DNA from: Phyllobacterium sp. 21LDTY02-6
Lineage (GTDB): Bacteria; Pseudomonadota; Alphaproteobacteria; Rhizobiales; Rhizobiaceae
Direction of reading: 5' to 3'
Length of the DNA stretch: 64,000 bases
Assembly (NCBI RefSeq): GCF_023554255.2
Contig: NZ_JAMJWD020000003.1
Span: forward strand, 310,001 to 374,000
Below are positions 9,002-17,577 of the stretch, in pieces; the stretch's first letter is position 1; every line of letters starts with the position of its first letter. The position numbers and the translations under genes are program-made. The notes under the pieces were generated by a model, which was not told the DNA's origin, searched no databases, and saw only the letters and a program-made list of their open reading frames with translations.

Positions 9002-9784
9002 ATGAAAGACAAGACCGCCCAGCCAAAGAGGCCGGATCCGCTGATGGTGCAGTCGGTCGCCAAGGCGTTCAAGGTGCTCACCGTCTTCGACAAGCGGCAC
9101 GCGTCCCTGACGATGTCGCAGATCGCGCAGTTCACCGACATGGATGTCAGCACGGCCCAGCGTTTCACCCACACGCTGACCCAACTGGGTTACCTGCGCA
9201 AGGATCCGGTTTCGCGCCAGTTCGAGCTGACGATCAAGACCCTGGATCTTGCCTATCATTACACCCGCAGTTCGCGGCTGGTCGATCGCGCCATGCCGGC
9301 CCTGCAGCACCTGAGCAAGGAGACCGAAGAGGCGGTCAGCCTGACCATTCTCGACGGCACCGAGATCGTGTTCGTCACGCGCTATTTGAGCCGGCAGATG
9401 CTCGCCACGGATGTCATCACCGGATCGAGGCTGCCGGCCTATTGCACCTCGCCCGGCAGGGCGATTCTTTCCCGACTGCCGGAGACGGACGTCGCCAACA
9501 TTCTCGCCGACACCGAGTTCAAGGCGTACACGCCATCGACGCCTTCATCACCCGAGGTGGTCGTCGCGCTCCTGAACGAAGCCCGCGACAAGGGCTTTGC
9601 CGCGGCATTCGAGGAAATCTACCACGGCGACGCATCGATTGCCGCGCCGATCACCGGGCCGGATGGCAATGTCATCGCAGCCGTGAGCGTCGCCGTTCCG
9701 CTGGCGCGCTTCAGCCGCGAGGTCATTCTGGACACATTTCCGAAACTGGTCATCGCGGCGGCAAGGTCGATCTCGTTCGGCTAG
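9002..9784 (+). CDS. IclR family transcriptional regulator
   Basis: A 260-residue regulator with an N-terminal winged helix (residues ~12-75, including MSQIAQFTDMDVSTAQRFTHTL as recognition region) and a C-terminal GAF-like effector domain (~90-255). GGAGGAAAT lies directly before the ATG at 9002. It lies between the minus-strand CoA ligase/hydratase/ABC operon and the plus-strand HcnABC-like dehydrogenase operon. Similar ATTGnATAGCAAT motifs flank it on both sides, so it probably controls both. The effector is unknown, but IclR proteins usually sense the pathway substrate. Confidence 0.92.
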   Translation: MKDKTAQPKRPDPLMVQSVAKAFKVLTVFDKRHASLTMSQIAQFTDMDVSTAQRFTHTLTQLGYLRKDPVSRQFELTIKTLDLAYHYTRSSRLVDRAMPALQHLSKETEEAVSLTILDGTEIVFVTRYLSRQMLATDVITGSRLPAYCTSPGRAILSRLPETDVANILADTEFKAYTPSTPSSPEVVVALLNEARDKGFAAAFEEIYHGDASIAAPITGPDGNVIAAVSVAVPLARFSREVILDTFPKLVIAAARSISFG

Positions 9785-9817
9785 CCAATTTCGGCTAGCC
9801 AAATTCGGCCAGCCGAA
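9776..9817. repeat. 14-bp palindromic tandem repeat at iclR stop
   Basis: Three consecutive copies of a TTCGGCTAGCCAA-type unit with a 14-bp period begin in the last codons of iclR. The first two hold the 8-bp palindrome GGCTAGCC; the third is TTCGGCCAGCCGAA. It can fold into alternative short hairpins and may act as a terminator or transcript end, though no U-tract follows. Confidence 0.6.
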
Positions 9818-9867
9818 TTCGGATTGACAGCACCCGGCTTTGGCTTTCACTTTATGCGATATAACTT

Positions 9868-9880
9868 ATTGGATAGCAAT
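9868..9880. promoter_or_regulatory. Putative IclR operator before dehydrogenase operon
   Basis: ATTGGATAGCAAT differs by one base from the perfect inverted repeat at 8813-8825 and ends eight bases before the ATG of the ferredoxin-like gene, a position suited to repression. Confidence 0.55.
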
Positions 9881-9888
9881 AAACCGGC

Positions 9889-10197
9889 ATGATCGCTGCA
9901 CCGCTCCTTCACCCGATAAACACCCGTCGACCGGACATTGTCATTCGTTTCGATGGCCAGGACGTTGCTGCCTGTGCCGGCGAAACGCTGCTTACAGCCC
10001 TGCTTTGCGCCGGGTTGACGACCGGGCGTTCCGAATTCGACCAGGCGCCGCGCGCGGGTTTCTGCCTCATGGGGGCATGCCAGGATTGTACCGTGTGGAC
10101 CCGTGCAGGGCGTCGCTTGCGGGCGTGCATGGTGGAGGTCACACCGGGCCTTGATTTATGCTCCTCCGCTGCCGCGGCGCGGGAGGCATTGACGTGA
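9889..10197 (+). CDS. [2Fe-2S] small subunit of HcnABC-like dehydrogenase
   Basis: A 102-residue ferredoxin-like protein with Cys59, Cys64, Cys67 and Cys80 in the CX4CX2C...C arrangement that binds one [2Fe-2S] cluster (FCLMGACQDCTVW). This size and context match the small subunit of the HcnABC / opine oxidase / D-hydroxyproline dehydrogenase family, where it carries electrons between the two flavin subunits. The next gene starts at the overlapping GTGA, so the subunits are translationally coupled. No signal peptide is visible; such complexes sit at the inner membrane face. Function within the family is uncertain. Confidence 0.85.
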   Translation: MIAAPLLHPINTRRPDIVIRFDGQDVAACAGETLLTALLCAGLTTGRSEFDQAPRAGFCLMGACQDCTVWTRAGRRLRACMVEVTPGLDLCSSAAAAREALT

Positions 10198-11585
10198 GCG
10201 ACGCCGAACTTCCTCCCGTCATCGTCGGAGCAGGCCCGGCGGGACTGGCAAGTGCGGCGACCCTCGTCAAGGCGGGCCTGCGCCCGATCATTCTCGACGA
10301 GGCGGCAAGGCCCGGCGGCCAGGGCACGCGTCGTCTGGCACCGGCGATGCGATCAATGTCGCAGCGATTGATGGGTGGCAATGCGACCGCACGAACGGCA
10401 CGCCGGGAACGTGACGAGGATGACATTCTGCGCGCATGCGACTGGCGTCCGGGAAGTCTTGTCTGGGGGGTCTTCGGCAATCGTCTCGAGATGCTGCGGA
10501 ATGGCGTTCACGACAGTCTCGAATTCAGCCAGTTGATGATTTCCCCCGGTGCGACCGATCGTATCATGGCGCTGCCCGGCTGGACGCTGCCGGGCGTATA
10601 TTCGCTCGGCGGCGCGCAAGTGGCGCTCAAGCACCACGCCGCATTGATCGGGCAATCGGTCGTCATGGCAGGCTCGTCCCCCCTGCTCTATCTGGCGGCT
10701 GCGCAATATGCCCGCATGGGCGTCAAGCGCCTCGTGGTCGTTGACACGACATCGACAAGGGACAAGCTCAAGGCTGGCCTTGGCATGGCGCTGACCGCGC
10801 CCGGCACCCTGCTCGAAGGCATATCGCTTTTGCTGGAACTGCGGCGTCTCGGCGTGCGGACGATCACCGGAGCAAGCCTGCGGCGCATCATCGGCGAAGA
10901 GCGGGCGGAAGCGCTGGAAATCCGGCGCTCCGACGGTACTGTCGAGCGCATTTCCTGCGACGCCGTCGCCTATGGCCATGGGCTGCGGCCGGAAACCCAG
11001 CTGGCAGAACTCGCCGGCGCAGAATTCCGCTTCGATCCGGTCTTGCGCAACTGGTTTCCCGTCATCGACAGCGACGGACGCGCCGGGCCCCGTCTCTGGC
11101 TGGCCGGGGACGGTGCACGCACCGGTGGACGGGTCGCGGCGGCGAAGAGCGGGCGCCTCGCTGCCCTTTCCATGCTGGAAGCGCGCGGCGAGCTTCCACA
11201 ATCAACCGATCGGGAGGCTCTGCGCCGATCCATCGTCCGGCTGAGACAATTCCAGACCCATATGGCGAAGGCATTTCGATGGCCGCACGAATATGCCGCC
11301 ACATTGCCCGACGATACCATCGTCTGCCGATGTGAACGCGTCCATGCCGGTGAAATTCGGGCGGCAATCCGCAAGATTGCCGGGCCCGCCGAGATCAACC
11401 GCGTGAAAGCCATCACCCGTTGCGGCATGGGCCGGTGCCAGGGGCGCTTCTGCAGCCAGACCTTGCAGGAACTGACGGCGGCAACCGCTGACCTGCCGGT
11501 CAGCGATGTCGGCCGCATTCGCGCGCAGGCGCCGGTCAAGCCGATCCCCATCTCTGCCAGCCAGCCGGAAACGGTTCAGCCATGA
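10194..11585 (+). CDS. FAD/NAD(P) oxidoreductase subunit with BFD-like domain
   Basis: A 463-residue flavoprotein, the HcnB/OoxA-type subunit. It has an N-terminal dinucleotide fold (VGAGPAGLASAATLVKAG, from about residue 10), a second nucleotide-binding region, and a C-terminal bacterioferritin-associated-ferredoxin-like segment with Cys378, Cys380, Cys410, Cys415 and Cys420 (CRC...CGMGRCQGRFC). The best start is GTG at 10194, with GGGAGG upstream and a 4-base overlap with the ferredoxin gene. An upstream in-frame start at 10158 would lie inside that gene and lacks support. It probably passes electrons from the amine-oxidising subunit to the respiratory chain. Confidence 0.87.
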   Translation: MSDAELPPVIVGAGPAGLASAATLVKAGLRPIILDEAARPGGQGTRRLAPAMRSMSQRLMGGNATARTARRERDEDDILRACDWRPGSLVWGVFGNRLEMLRNGVHDSLEFSQLMISPGATDRIMALPGWTLPGVYSLGGAQVALKHHAALIGQSVVMAGSSPLLYLAAAQYARMGVKRLVVVDTTSTRDKLKAGLGMALTAPGTLLEGISLLLELRRLGVRTITGASLRRIIGEERAEALEIRRSDGTVERISCDAVAYGHGLRPETQLAELAGAEFRFDPVLRNWFPVIDSDGRAGPRLWLAGDGARTGGRVAAAKSGRLAALSMLEARGELPQSTDREALRRSIVRLRQFQTHMAKAFRWPHEYAATLPDDTIVCRCERVHAGEIRAAIRKIAGPAEINRVKAITRCGMGRCQGRFCSQTLQELTAATADLPVSDVGRIRAQAPVKPIPISASQPETVQP

Positions 11586-12739
11586 ACGCCGCACATTATG
11601 ACGTTGCGATTGTCGGTGGCGGCCTGTTCGGTTGCTTCAGCGGCTTCTTTCTTGCCCGCATGGGCAAGAGGGTGGCGATCGTCGAACGCGGTCATGTCGG
11701 CGCGCAATCGAGCGGCGCAAACTTCGGCGGCCTGCGCCTGCAGGGTCGATCCCTCAGCCAGTATCCCCTGTCGCTCCTTGCACAGACCCATTGGGAAGAT
11801 TTCGACGAACTCATCGGCGAAGGCTGCGAGTTCGACCGGAATGGCATGGTCTATTTCGCCCATACGCCAGCCGGCAAGGAGAGGCTGCTCGCCTATGCGG
11901 CGACCTCCCGCGCATGCGGGTTGGACATATCGATCTGGGAAGGTGCGGAACTCAAGCAAAATCTGCCATGGCTTGCCGATACGGCCGTGATTGCCTCCCA
12001 TTCGCCGCGCTGCGCCGTTGCCAATCCGAGGCTGGCGACCCCCGCCGTCGCCCGGGCGATGCTGCGCCATGGCGGCACCCTGTTCCAGCACACCGAGATC
12101 GTCAGGACGACCCGCGCCGGCGACCTCTTTACATTGGAATGCAGCGATGGCCGGAAAATCTCCGCATCGAAGCTGGTCAATGCCGCGGGCGGCTGGGCCA
12201 AGGCCATATGCGAACAGTTCGACGAAGCGGTGCCCTTGTTTTCCGCAGGACCGCCTCAATTCGTCACCGAGCCCCTGCCCTACACGCTCAAGCCTTCCGT
12301 CTACGCGATCGAGGGCGATATGATCATCCGCCAGATCCCGCGCGGCAATTATATTTTTGCCGGCTATCCGCGCACGCTGGCCAACGAGGACGGCGAGCAT
12401 ACTTTCGTACCGCCTCACAAAACCTTGAACGGCATGCGTGCCGTCGCGACCCATATTCCGTCGCTGAGAAACGCCGATATCATCAGGGTATGGTCGGGTG
12501 TCGAGGGCTATTTGCCCGATATGCTGCCGGTCGTCGGCGAAAGCCAGACCACGCCGGGGCTTTTCCATGCTTTCGGCGCGAGTGGCGGCGGATTTCAGAT
12601 CGCGCCCGCAGTCGGCGAGTGCCTGGCGCAGATCATCTGCGATCAGAACCCGTCCGTCGATCTTGCGCCATATTCGATCTCCCGTTTCCGGACAGAAGTC
12701 GAGAAAAGCGAAAAACTGCTGCGTGAATTCGACGCCTGA
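11582..12739 (+). CDS. FAD-dependent amine/imino-acid dehydrogenase subunit
   Basis: A 385-residue protein of the D-amino-acid oxidase/sarcosine oxidase-beta (DAO) fold, corresponding to HcnC/OoxB. The FAD motif VGGGLFGCFSGFFLARMG lies near residues 10-27, and the C-terminal GASGGGFQIAPAVGECLA is the usual FAD-contacting end. It should be the catalytic subunit oxidising a secondary amine or D-amino acid. Its ATG overlaps the stop of the BFD-domain subunit (ATGA). Hydroxyproline, proline or opine substrates are possible from family knowledge; neither a hydroxyproline epimerase nor a pyrroline-hydroxycarboxylate deaminase is seen beside it, so the substrate stays open. Confidence 0.85.
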   Translation: MNAAHYDVAIVGGGLFGCFSGFFLARMGKRVAIVERGHVGAQSSGANFGGLRLQGRSLSQYPLSLLAQTHWEDFDELIGEGCEFDRNGMVYFAHTPAGKERLLAYAATSRACGLDISIWEGAELKQNLPWLADTAVIASHSPRCAVANPRLATPAVARAMLRHGGTLFQHTEIVRTTRAGDLFTLECSDGRKISASKLVNAAGGWAKAICEQFDEAVPLFSAGPPQFVTEPLPYTLKPSVYAIEGDMIIRQIPRGNYIFAGYPRTLANEDGEHTFVPPHKTLNGMRAVATHIPSLRNADIIRVWSGVEGYLPDMLPVVGESQTTPGLFHAFGASGGGFQIAPAVGECLAQIICDQNPSVDLAPYSISRFRTEVEKSEKLLREFDA

Positions 12740-12816
12740 CGCCGATTGGCGTGCTGGATTGACGTATTGCGCAATGGCCGCGATGCTTTGTACGCTCGCA
12801 GGCATCGGGGGGAAAC

Positions 12817-14028
12817 GTGAAATACGACTATTGCGTAATCGGCGGCGGCATCGTCGGCCTCGCCACTGCGATGCGGCTTCTGGAGAACCGGCCGGGCAGC
12901 AGCCTGATCGTGCTGGAAAAGGAAGACGCGCTCGGAAAACACCAGACCGGCCACAATAGCGGCGTCATCCACGCCGGCATCTACTATCCGCCCGGCAGTC
13001 TCAAGGCCGAGCTCTGCCGCAAGGGTGCCACCGCAACCAAGGAATTCTGCGAGCAGAACGGTATCCGCTACGAGATCTGCGGCAAGCTTCTCGTCGCCAC
13101 GACCGACGTGGAAGTGGCCCGCATGGATGCGCTTTATGAGCGATCGAAGCAGAACACGATAGAGGTGCACCGGGTCTCCGCTGGCGAACTTGCGGAGCGC
13201 GAGCCGAACATTGTCGGCAAGGGCGCGCTATTCGTGCCTGCGACGGGTATCGTCAGCTATCTCGATATCTGCGCGGCGATGGGAGAGCGCATCACGGCGC
13301 TTGGCGGCGAAGTCCGGCTTTCCACCCGGGTGACGAGCATTCGCGAAAAGATCGATCACGTCGAGATCGGCAGCGACGATCTCGATTGGCGGGCAAACGA
13401 GCTTGTCGTGTGCGCCGGATTGCAGTCCGATCGGCTGGCGCGGCTCGCCGGTCTCGCCATCGATCACCGGATCGTGCCCTTCCGCGGAGAATATTATCGC
13501 CTTCCCGCCGACAAGAACGACATTGTCCGGCATCTCATCTACCCCATTCCCGATCCGGCGCTGCCTTTTCTCGGCATCCATCTTACCCGGATGATCGACG
13601 GCAGCGTTACCGTCGGCCCGAACGCGGTTATCGGGTTTGCCCGGGAAGGATATGCCCGGCTTTCATTGGACCTGGCGGATCTCGGCGATTACGCATTCTT
13701 CCCCGGCTTCTGGAAGACCGTCTTCGCCAACCGCCGTTCCGCTGCCGCCGAACTTCGGAACTCCCTGTGGAAGCCGGGATATCTTGCCGAGTGCCGGCGC
13801 TATTGCCCCGGCCTCGAGACAGGCGACCTGCTCCCGCATGAAGCGGGAATCCGCGCACAGGCCGTCAAGCGTGACGGCACGCTTGTGCACGACTTCCTTT
13901 TTGCCCAGACGGACAGGATGCTGCATGTTTGCAACGCCCCTTCCCCGGCCGCGACTTCAGCCATTCCGATCGCCGAGATGATCGCTTCACGCCTCGCCTC
14001 GATCAGGCAGCGGCAGGTTGCTCAATAG
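12817..14028 (+). CDS. lhgO: L-2-hydroxyglutarate oxidase/dehydrogenase
   Basis: A 403-residue FAD enzyme that oxidises L-2-hydroxyglutarate to 2-oxoglutarate, feeding electrons to quinone or oxygen. Length and motifs fit LhgO: CVIGGGIVGLATAMRLLEN at the N terminus, then GHNSGVIHAGIYYPPGSLKA and the C-terminal HVCNAPSPAATSAIPIAEMI. The start is GTG at 12817 with a GGGGGGAAA ribosome site. It follows the dehydrogenase operon by 77 bp, so it may be co-transcribed; five-carbon amino acid breakdown would link the two (inference). It ends one base before the convergent dppDF-like gene, with no room for a conventional terminator. Confidence 0.88.
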   Translation: MKYDYCVIGGGIVGLATAMRLLENRPGSSLIVLEKEDALGKHQTGHNSGVIHAGIYYPPGSLKAELCRKGATATKEFCEQNGIRYEICGKLLVATTDVEVARMDALYERSKQNTIEVHRVSAGELAEREPNIVGKGALFVPATGIVSYLDICAAMGERITALGGEVRLSTRVTSIREKIDHVEIGSDDLDWRANELVVCAGLQSDRLARLAGLAIDHRIVPFRGEYYRLPADKNDIVRHLIYPIPDPALPFLGIHLTRMIDGSVTVGPNAVIGFAREGYARLSLDLADLGDYAFFPGFWKTVFANRRSAAAELRNSLWKPGYLAECRRYCPGLETGDLLPHEAGIRAQAVKRDGTLVHDFLFAQTDRMLHVCNAPSPAATSAIPIAEMIASRLASIRQRQVAQ

Positions 14029-14029
14029 A

Positions 14030-15670
14030 TCAGGCTGTTTCAAGCCATTTCGGGACCGGCGTGGCGTCCAGCAGACTGCGCGTATAGGCCTGGCTCGGAT
14101 TGCCGAAGATGGTCGAAGTTGGCCCCTCTTCGACGACCACGCCCTGTTTCATGACCAGAATACGGTCCGCGAAATGACGTACGATCGGCAGATCATGGGT
14201 GATGAAGATATAGGACAGGCCGAGCCGGGTCCGCAGGTCGGCGAGCAGGTCGATGATTTGGGCCTGGATGGAAACATCGAGCGCAGACACCGCTTCGTCG
14301 CAGATGACGAGTTCCGGTTCGCTTGCAAGTGCGCGGGCGATCGCGATCCTTTGCCGCTGGCCGCCGGAAAACTGGTGCGGATAGCGATCCGCATGTTCCG
14401 GCTTCAGGCCGACGAGTTCGAGCAGCTCGGCGACGCGATCTCTCCATCTGGCCCTCGGCAGGATGTCGGCATGGATGGACCAGGGTTCGGCGATGATCGC
14501 CCGCACGGTCATGCGCGGGTTCATCGAACCGTACGGGTCCTGAAACACCATCTGGACCTTGCGGCGATAGGCGCGCAGGCCGCGCTCCTCCATGGCAAAG
14601 ACGTCCTCGCCATTGAAAATGGCCTTGCCGGCGGTCGGCTCGTTCAACCTCAGCAGCATGCGCGCCACGCTGGATTTGCCTGACCCGGATTCGCCGACTA
14701 TGCCGAGCGTTTCGCCCTTGCTGACCTCGAAACTCACATCCTTGACGGCGAGAAATGACTTCTTCCTGCCAAAAAGCCCGGATGAGACGACATATTCCTT
14801 CGTCAGGTTTTCAACCCGCAGAACCGTTTCTCCCGAATTCGTCGTGGAACGCCGGTTCGAGCTTTCCGCCGCGTCGCCATGCGGCAACGCCGAAATCAGC
14901 TTCTGCGTATAGGCGTGACGGGGTTTGGTGAAGACCTTTCTTGCCTCTCCCGCCTCGACGATCGTGCCCCGGTTCATGACTATGACCCTGTCGGCCATCG
15001 AGGCGGCAACCTCCAGATCGTGCGTAATGAGGATCAGCGCCATTCCCGTCTCGCCTTGCAGATCACGCAGCAGATCGAGGATTTGCGCCTGAACGCTGAC
15101 ATCGAGCGCCGTTGTCGGTTCGTCGGCGATCAGCAGGTCCGGTTGCAATGCGATCGCCATCGCGATCATCACGCGTTGCCGCTGGCCGCCGGAAAACTGG
15201 TGCGGGTATTGGTCGATCCTGGCTTCGGGCTCGGGAATGCCGACGCGCTTCAGCAGATCCATGGCGCGTTCGCGGGCCGCTCTGCCACTGGCAACGCCAT
15301 GGCTCTCGAATATTTCGCAGATCTGCCGTCCGACCGTGTAGACCGGATTGAGATATGCCAGCGGATCCTGAAAGATCATCGCGATCCGCCGGCCATTGAT
15401 GACCCGGCGCGCCTCGCCCTGCAGGCCATCGATGCGGGCGCCGTCGAAGGATATGCGTCCGCGCACGATATCGCCCGGCGGCCGGTCGATCAGGTCCATC
15501 ACCGCGCTGGTACTGACGCTCTTGCCCGAACCGCTCTCGCCGAGGATCACCAGTGTTTCGCCGCGCCTGACCTCGAAGGACACACCGTCGACGGCCCTCG
15601 CCGGAGCTCCGTCGGAGAGGAAATCCACCGTCAGGTCCTCAACGGAAAGAATGGGTGCCAACTCGTTCAT
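14030..15670 (-). CDS. Fused dipeptide-type ABC ATPase (DppD-DppF)
   Basis: A 546-residue protein holding two complete ABC domains in tandem. The first half has GESGSGKSVSTSAV and FSGGQRQRVMIAMAI; the second has GESGSGKSSVARML and FSGGQRQRIAIARAL. Each half ends with the oligopeptide-transporter C-terminal extension (for example the run ending in GNPSQAYTRSLLDATP). Such fusions are common in GsiA/YejF-like systems. ATG at 15670 overlaps the permease stop by four bases. It powers the importer formed with the two permeases and the family 5 binding protein upstream. Confidence 0.92.
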   Translation of the reverse strand: MNELAPILSVEDLTVDFLSDGAPARAVDGVSFEVRRGETLVILGESGSGKSVSTSAVMDLIDRPPGDIVRGRISFDGARIDGLQGEARRVINGRRIAMIFQDPLAYLNPVYTVGRQICEIFESHGVASGRAARERAMDLLKRVGIPEPEARIDQYPHQFSGGQRQRVMIAMAIALQPDLLIADEPTTALDVSVQAQILDLLRDLQGETGMALILITHDLEVAASMADRVIVMNRGTIVEAGEARKVFTKPRHAYTQKLISALPHGDAAESSNRRSTTNSGETVLRVENLTKEYVVSSGLFGRKKSFLAVKDVSFEVSKGETLGIVGESGSGKSSVARMLLRLNEPTAGKAIFNGEDVFAMEERGLRAYRRKVQMVFQDPYGSMNPRMTVRAIIAEPWSIHADILPRARWRDRVAELLELVGLKPEHADRYPHQFSGGQRQRIAIARALASEPELVICDEAVSALDVSIQAQIIDLLADLRTRLGLSYIFITHDLPIVRHFADRILVMKQGVVVEEGPTSTIFGNPSQAYTRSLLDATPVPKWLETA

Positions 15671-16590
15671 CTGGACGCCTTTCTCAGGCTCTGGAGACGC
15701 CAACGCTGCTGCGGGTCCGCCATGGTTCTCGCCCAGCTGGAAAGCAGGTTGAGGGAAAGGGTGGTCAAAAGGATCGCCAGGCCGGGCCAGAACGATATCC
15801 ACCAGGCAGTGGCGAGATAGCCACGGCCATTGGCGACCATGGCGCCCCAGGTGAACTCCGGCGGCTGAATGCCCAGCCCGAGGAAGCTCAGCGAGGATTC
15901 GGCCAGGATGACCGTTGCGAAATCGATTGCCGCTATGGTCAGGAGCGTCGGCAGCGCCATGGGTGCGATGTGGCGGAGAACGATCCGAAGCGGCCGGGCG
16001 CCCATGGATTTCGCCGCGCTTACGAACATCCGCTCACGCAGTTCCAGCACCTCCGCGCGCGTGGTCCGCAGGTAGATCGGTATGCGCGTCAGGGCGAGGA
16101 CGATGATCAGGTTGGAAATGCTTGGCCCGAGCGTATAGAGCACGATGAGGGCGAGCAGCAGCGACGGAAAGCTCATGATGATATCGGCCAGACGCTGGAT
16201 CACCTGGCTGTACCAGCGTTCGCTGTAGCCGGCGACCAGCCCAAGCACGCCGCCGACCAGCATGGAAGTCACGACCGCCGCAAGCGCGATGCCAAGGGTG
16301 TTCTGCGCGCCGACAACCAGCCGCGCCAGGATTGGACGCCCAAGCGTGTCGGCGCCAAGGAAATAGAGCCAGCCATGGTCGAGGGAAAACGGCGGCAGGT
16401 TGCGCTGGCGCAAACCGAGTTTCGCCGCCATGTCACCGATCAGCAGTGGTCCGGCGAGCGTCGCTATGGCCAGTATCACCAGAAATATGGCGGCTGCCAG
16501 AGCCAGCCTGTCGCGCTTCAGGCAGTTGAAGAAGGTCCGGGCGCGCCCTGCCGGATCGGAGGCTGATGCTGCGTTGGTGATTGCGGTCAT
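15667..16590 (-). CDS. ABC permease, DppC type
   Basis: A 307-residue inner-membrane permease with an N-terminal hydrophobic anchor (about residues 30-55) followed by an OppC-like N-terminal region and five further membrane spans. The EAA-type loop AAKSMGARPLRIVLRHIAP marks the ATPase contact. It is three bases downstream of the DppB-type gene and overlaps the fused ATPase, so the three are one operon. Confidence 0.9.
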   Translation of the reverse strand: MTAITNAASASDPAGRARTFFNCLKRDRLALAAAIFLVILAIATLAGPLLIGDMAAKLGLRQRNLPPFSLDHGWLYFLGADTLGRPILARLVVGAQNTLGIALAAVVTSMLVGGVLGLVAGYSERWYSQVIQRLADIIMSFPSLLLALIVLYTLGPSISNLIIVLALTRIPIYLRTTRAEVLELRERMFVSAAKSMGARPLRIVLRHIAPMALPTLLTIAAIDFATVILAESSLSFLGLGIQPPEFTWGAMVANGRGYLATAWWISFWPGLAILLTTLSLNLLSSWARTMADPQQRWRLQSLRKASR

Positions 16591-16593
16591 GGG

Positions 16594-17508
16594 TTAATAC
16601 CGGATTCTTGGGTCGAGCACCGCGTAAAGAATATCGATGCAGATATTCAGGATGAAGATCGCGGTTGCGGTGACCAGAATGGTTGATTGGACGACGGCGA
16701 AATCGCGCTGGATGATGGCGTCGATCATCAGCTTGCCGATGCCCGGCCAGCCGAAGACGGTTTCGACGATGACCGCGCCGTTGATGAGGCCCGAGGTGAG
16801 GTCGCCGGCGACGGTGATGACGGGGAGCAGCGAGTTCCTGAGCGCATGCCCGAAGATGATCTTTTGCCGGGGCAGGCCCTTGGCCCTCGCCGTCTTGATG
16901 TAGGGAGAGGCGAGCGCCGCGAGCATGGCGCCGCGAACGACCTGCACCAGCAATCCGAAAGGCCGGAGCATCAGCACGAAGATGGGCAGGATCCAGTGGA
17001 GATAGCTGCCCGTGCCCGATGTCGGCAGCAGCTCGAAGGTGACGGCAAAGACCAGTATCCCGACGATCGCGACCCAGAAATCCGGCGCGCTGGCGCCCGA
17101 AAGGGAGACGAGCGTCACCGCGCGGTCGAACAGGCCGCCCGGCCTCGCGGCAGCGAGCGACCCGGCGACGAGCGCGAGGATGGTGGAGAGAGCCATCGCC
17201 ACGACGGCAAGCTTCAGCGTCTGGGGGAAAGCCTCGAGCGCGACCGCCATTGCCGAACGGTTCTGGCGGACGGATTCGCCGAAATCGAGACTGAGCAGAT
17301 CGCGCAGATATTGCAGGAACTGCCAGTAGACAGGCTGATCGAACCCGTGCAGCCTGGCGAATGCCGCCCGCGCTTCGGCCGTCGAATCGAGAGGCAGGAA
17401 CAGCGATGAGGGATCGCCGGTCAGACGCGTGAGAAAGAAGACCAGCGCGAGCAGGCCCATGACCGAAATGATGCTGTGCGATGCGCGCCTGCCGATAAAA
17501 CTTAACAT
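16594..17508 (-). CDS. ABC permease, DppB type
   Basis: A 304-residue permease with six predicted membrane spans. The periplasmic region after span 1 (FLPLDSTAEARAAFARLHGFDQP) and the cytoplasmic loop TARAKGLPRQKIIFGHALRNSLLPV are diagnostic of the oligopeptide/nickel DppB family. It pairs with the DppC-type permease. A strong hairpin with a U-run separates it from the upstream binding-protein gene, probably giving less permease than binding protein. Confidence 0.9.
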   Translation of the reverse strand: MLSFIGRRASHSIISVMGLLALVFFLTRLTGDPSSLFLPLDSTAEARAAFARLHGFDQPVYWQFLQYLRDLLSLDFGESVRQNRSAMAVALEAFPQTLKLAVVAMALSTILALVAGSLAAARPGGLFDRAVTLVSLSGASAPDFWVAIVGILVFAVTFELLPTSGTGSYLHWILPIFVLMLRPFGLLVQVVRGAMLAALASPYIKTARAKGLPRQKIIFGHALRNSLLPVITVAGDLTSGLINGAVIVETVFGWPGIGKLMIDAIIQRDFAVVQSTILVTATAIFILNICIDILYAVLDPRIRY

Positions 17509-17531
17509 GACCTTGCCTTCGGCTGTAGCTG

Positions 17532-17570
17532 GAAAAACCGGGAGCGCAGGTCCGGACGGCCCGCGCTCCC
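17532..17570 (-). terminator. Intercistronic terminator/attenuator
   Basis: Read on the minus strand, GGGAGCGC ... GCGCTCCC (8-bp perfect stem) is followed by GG and five U. It sits in the 69-bp gap between the binding-protein stop and the permease start, so it should partially terminate transcripts from the binding-protein gene. Confidence 0.75.
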
Positions 17571-17577
17571 GCCGGTA

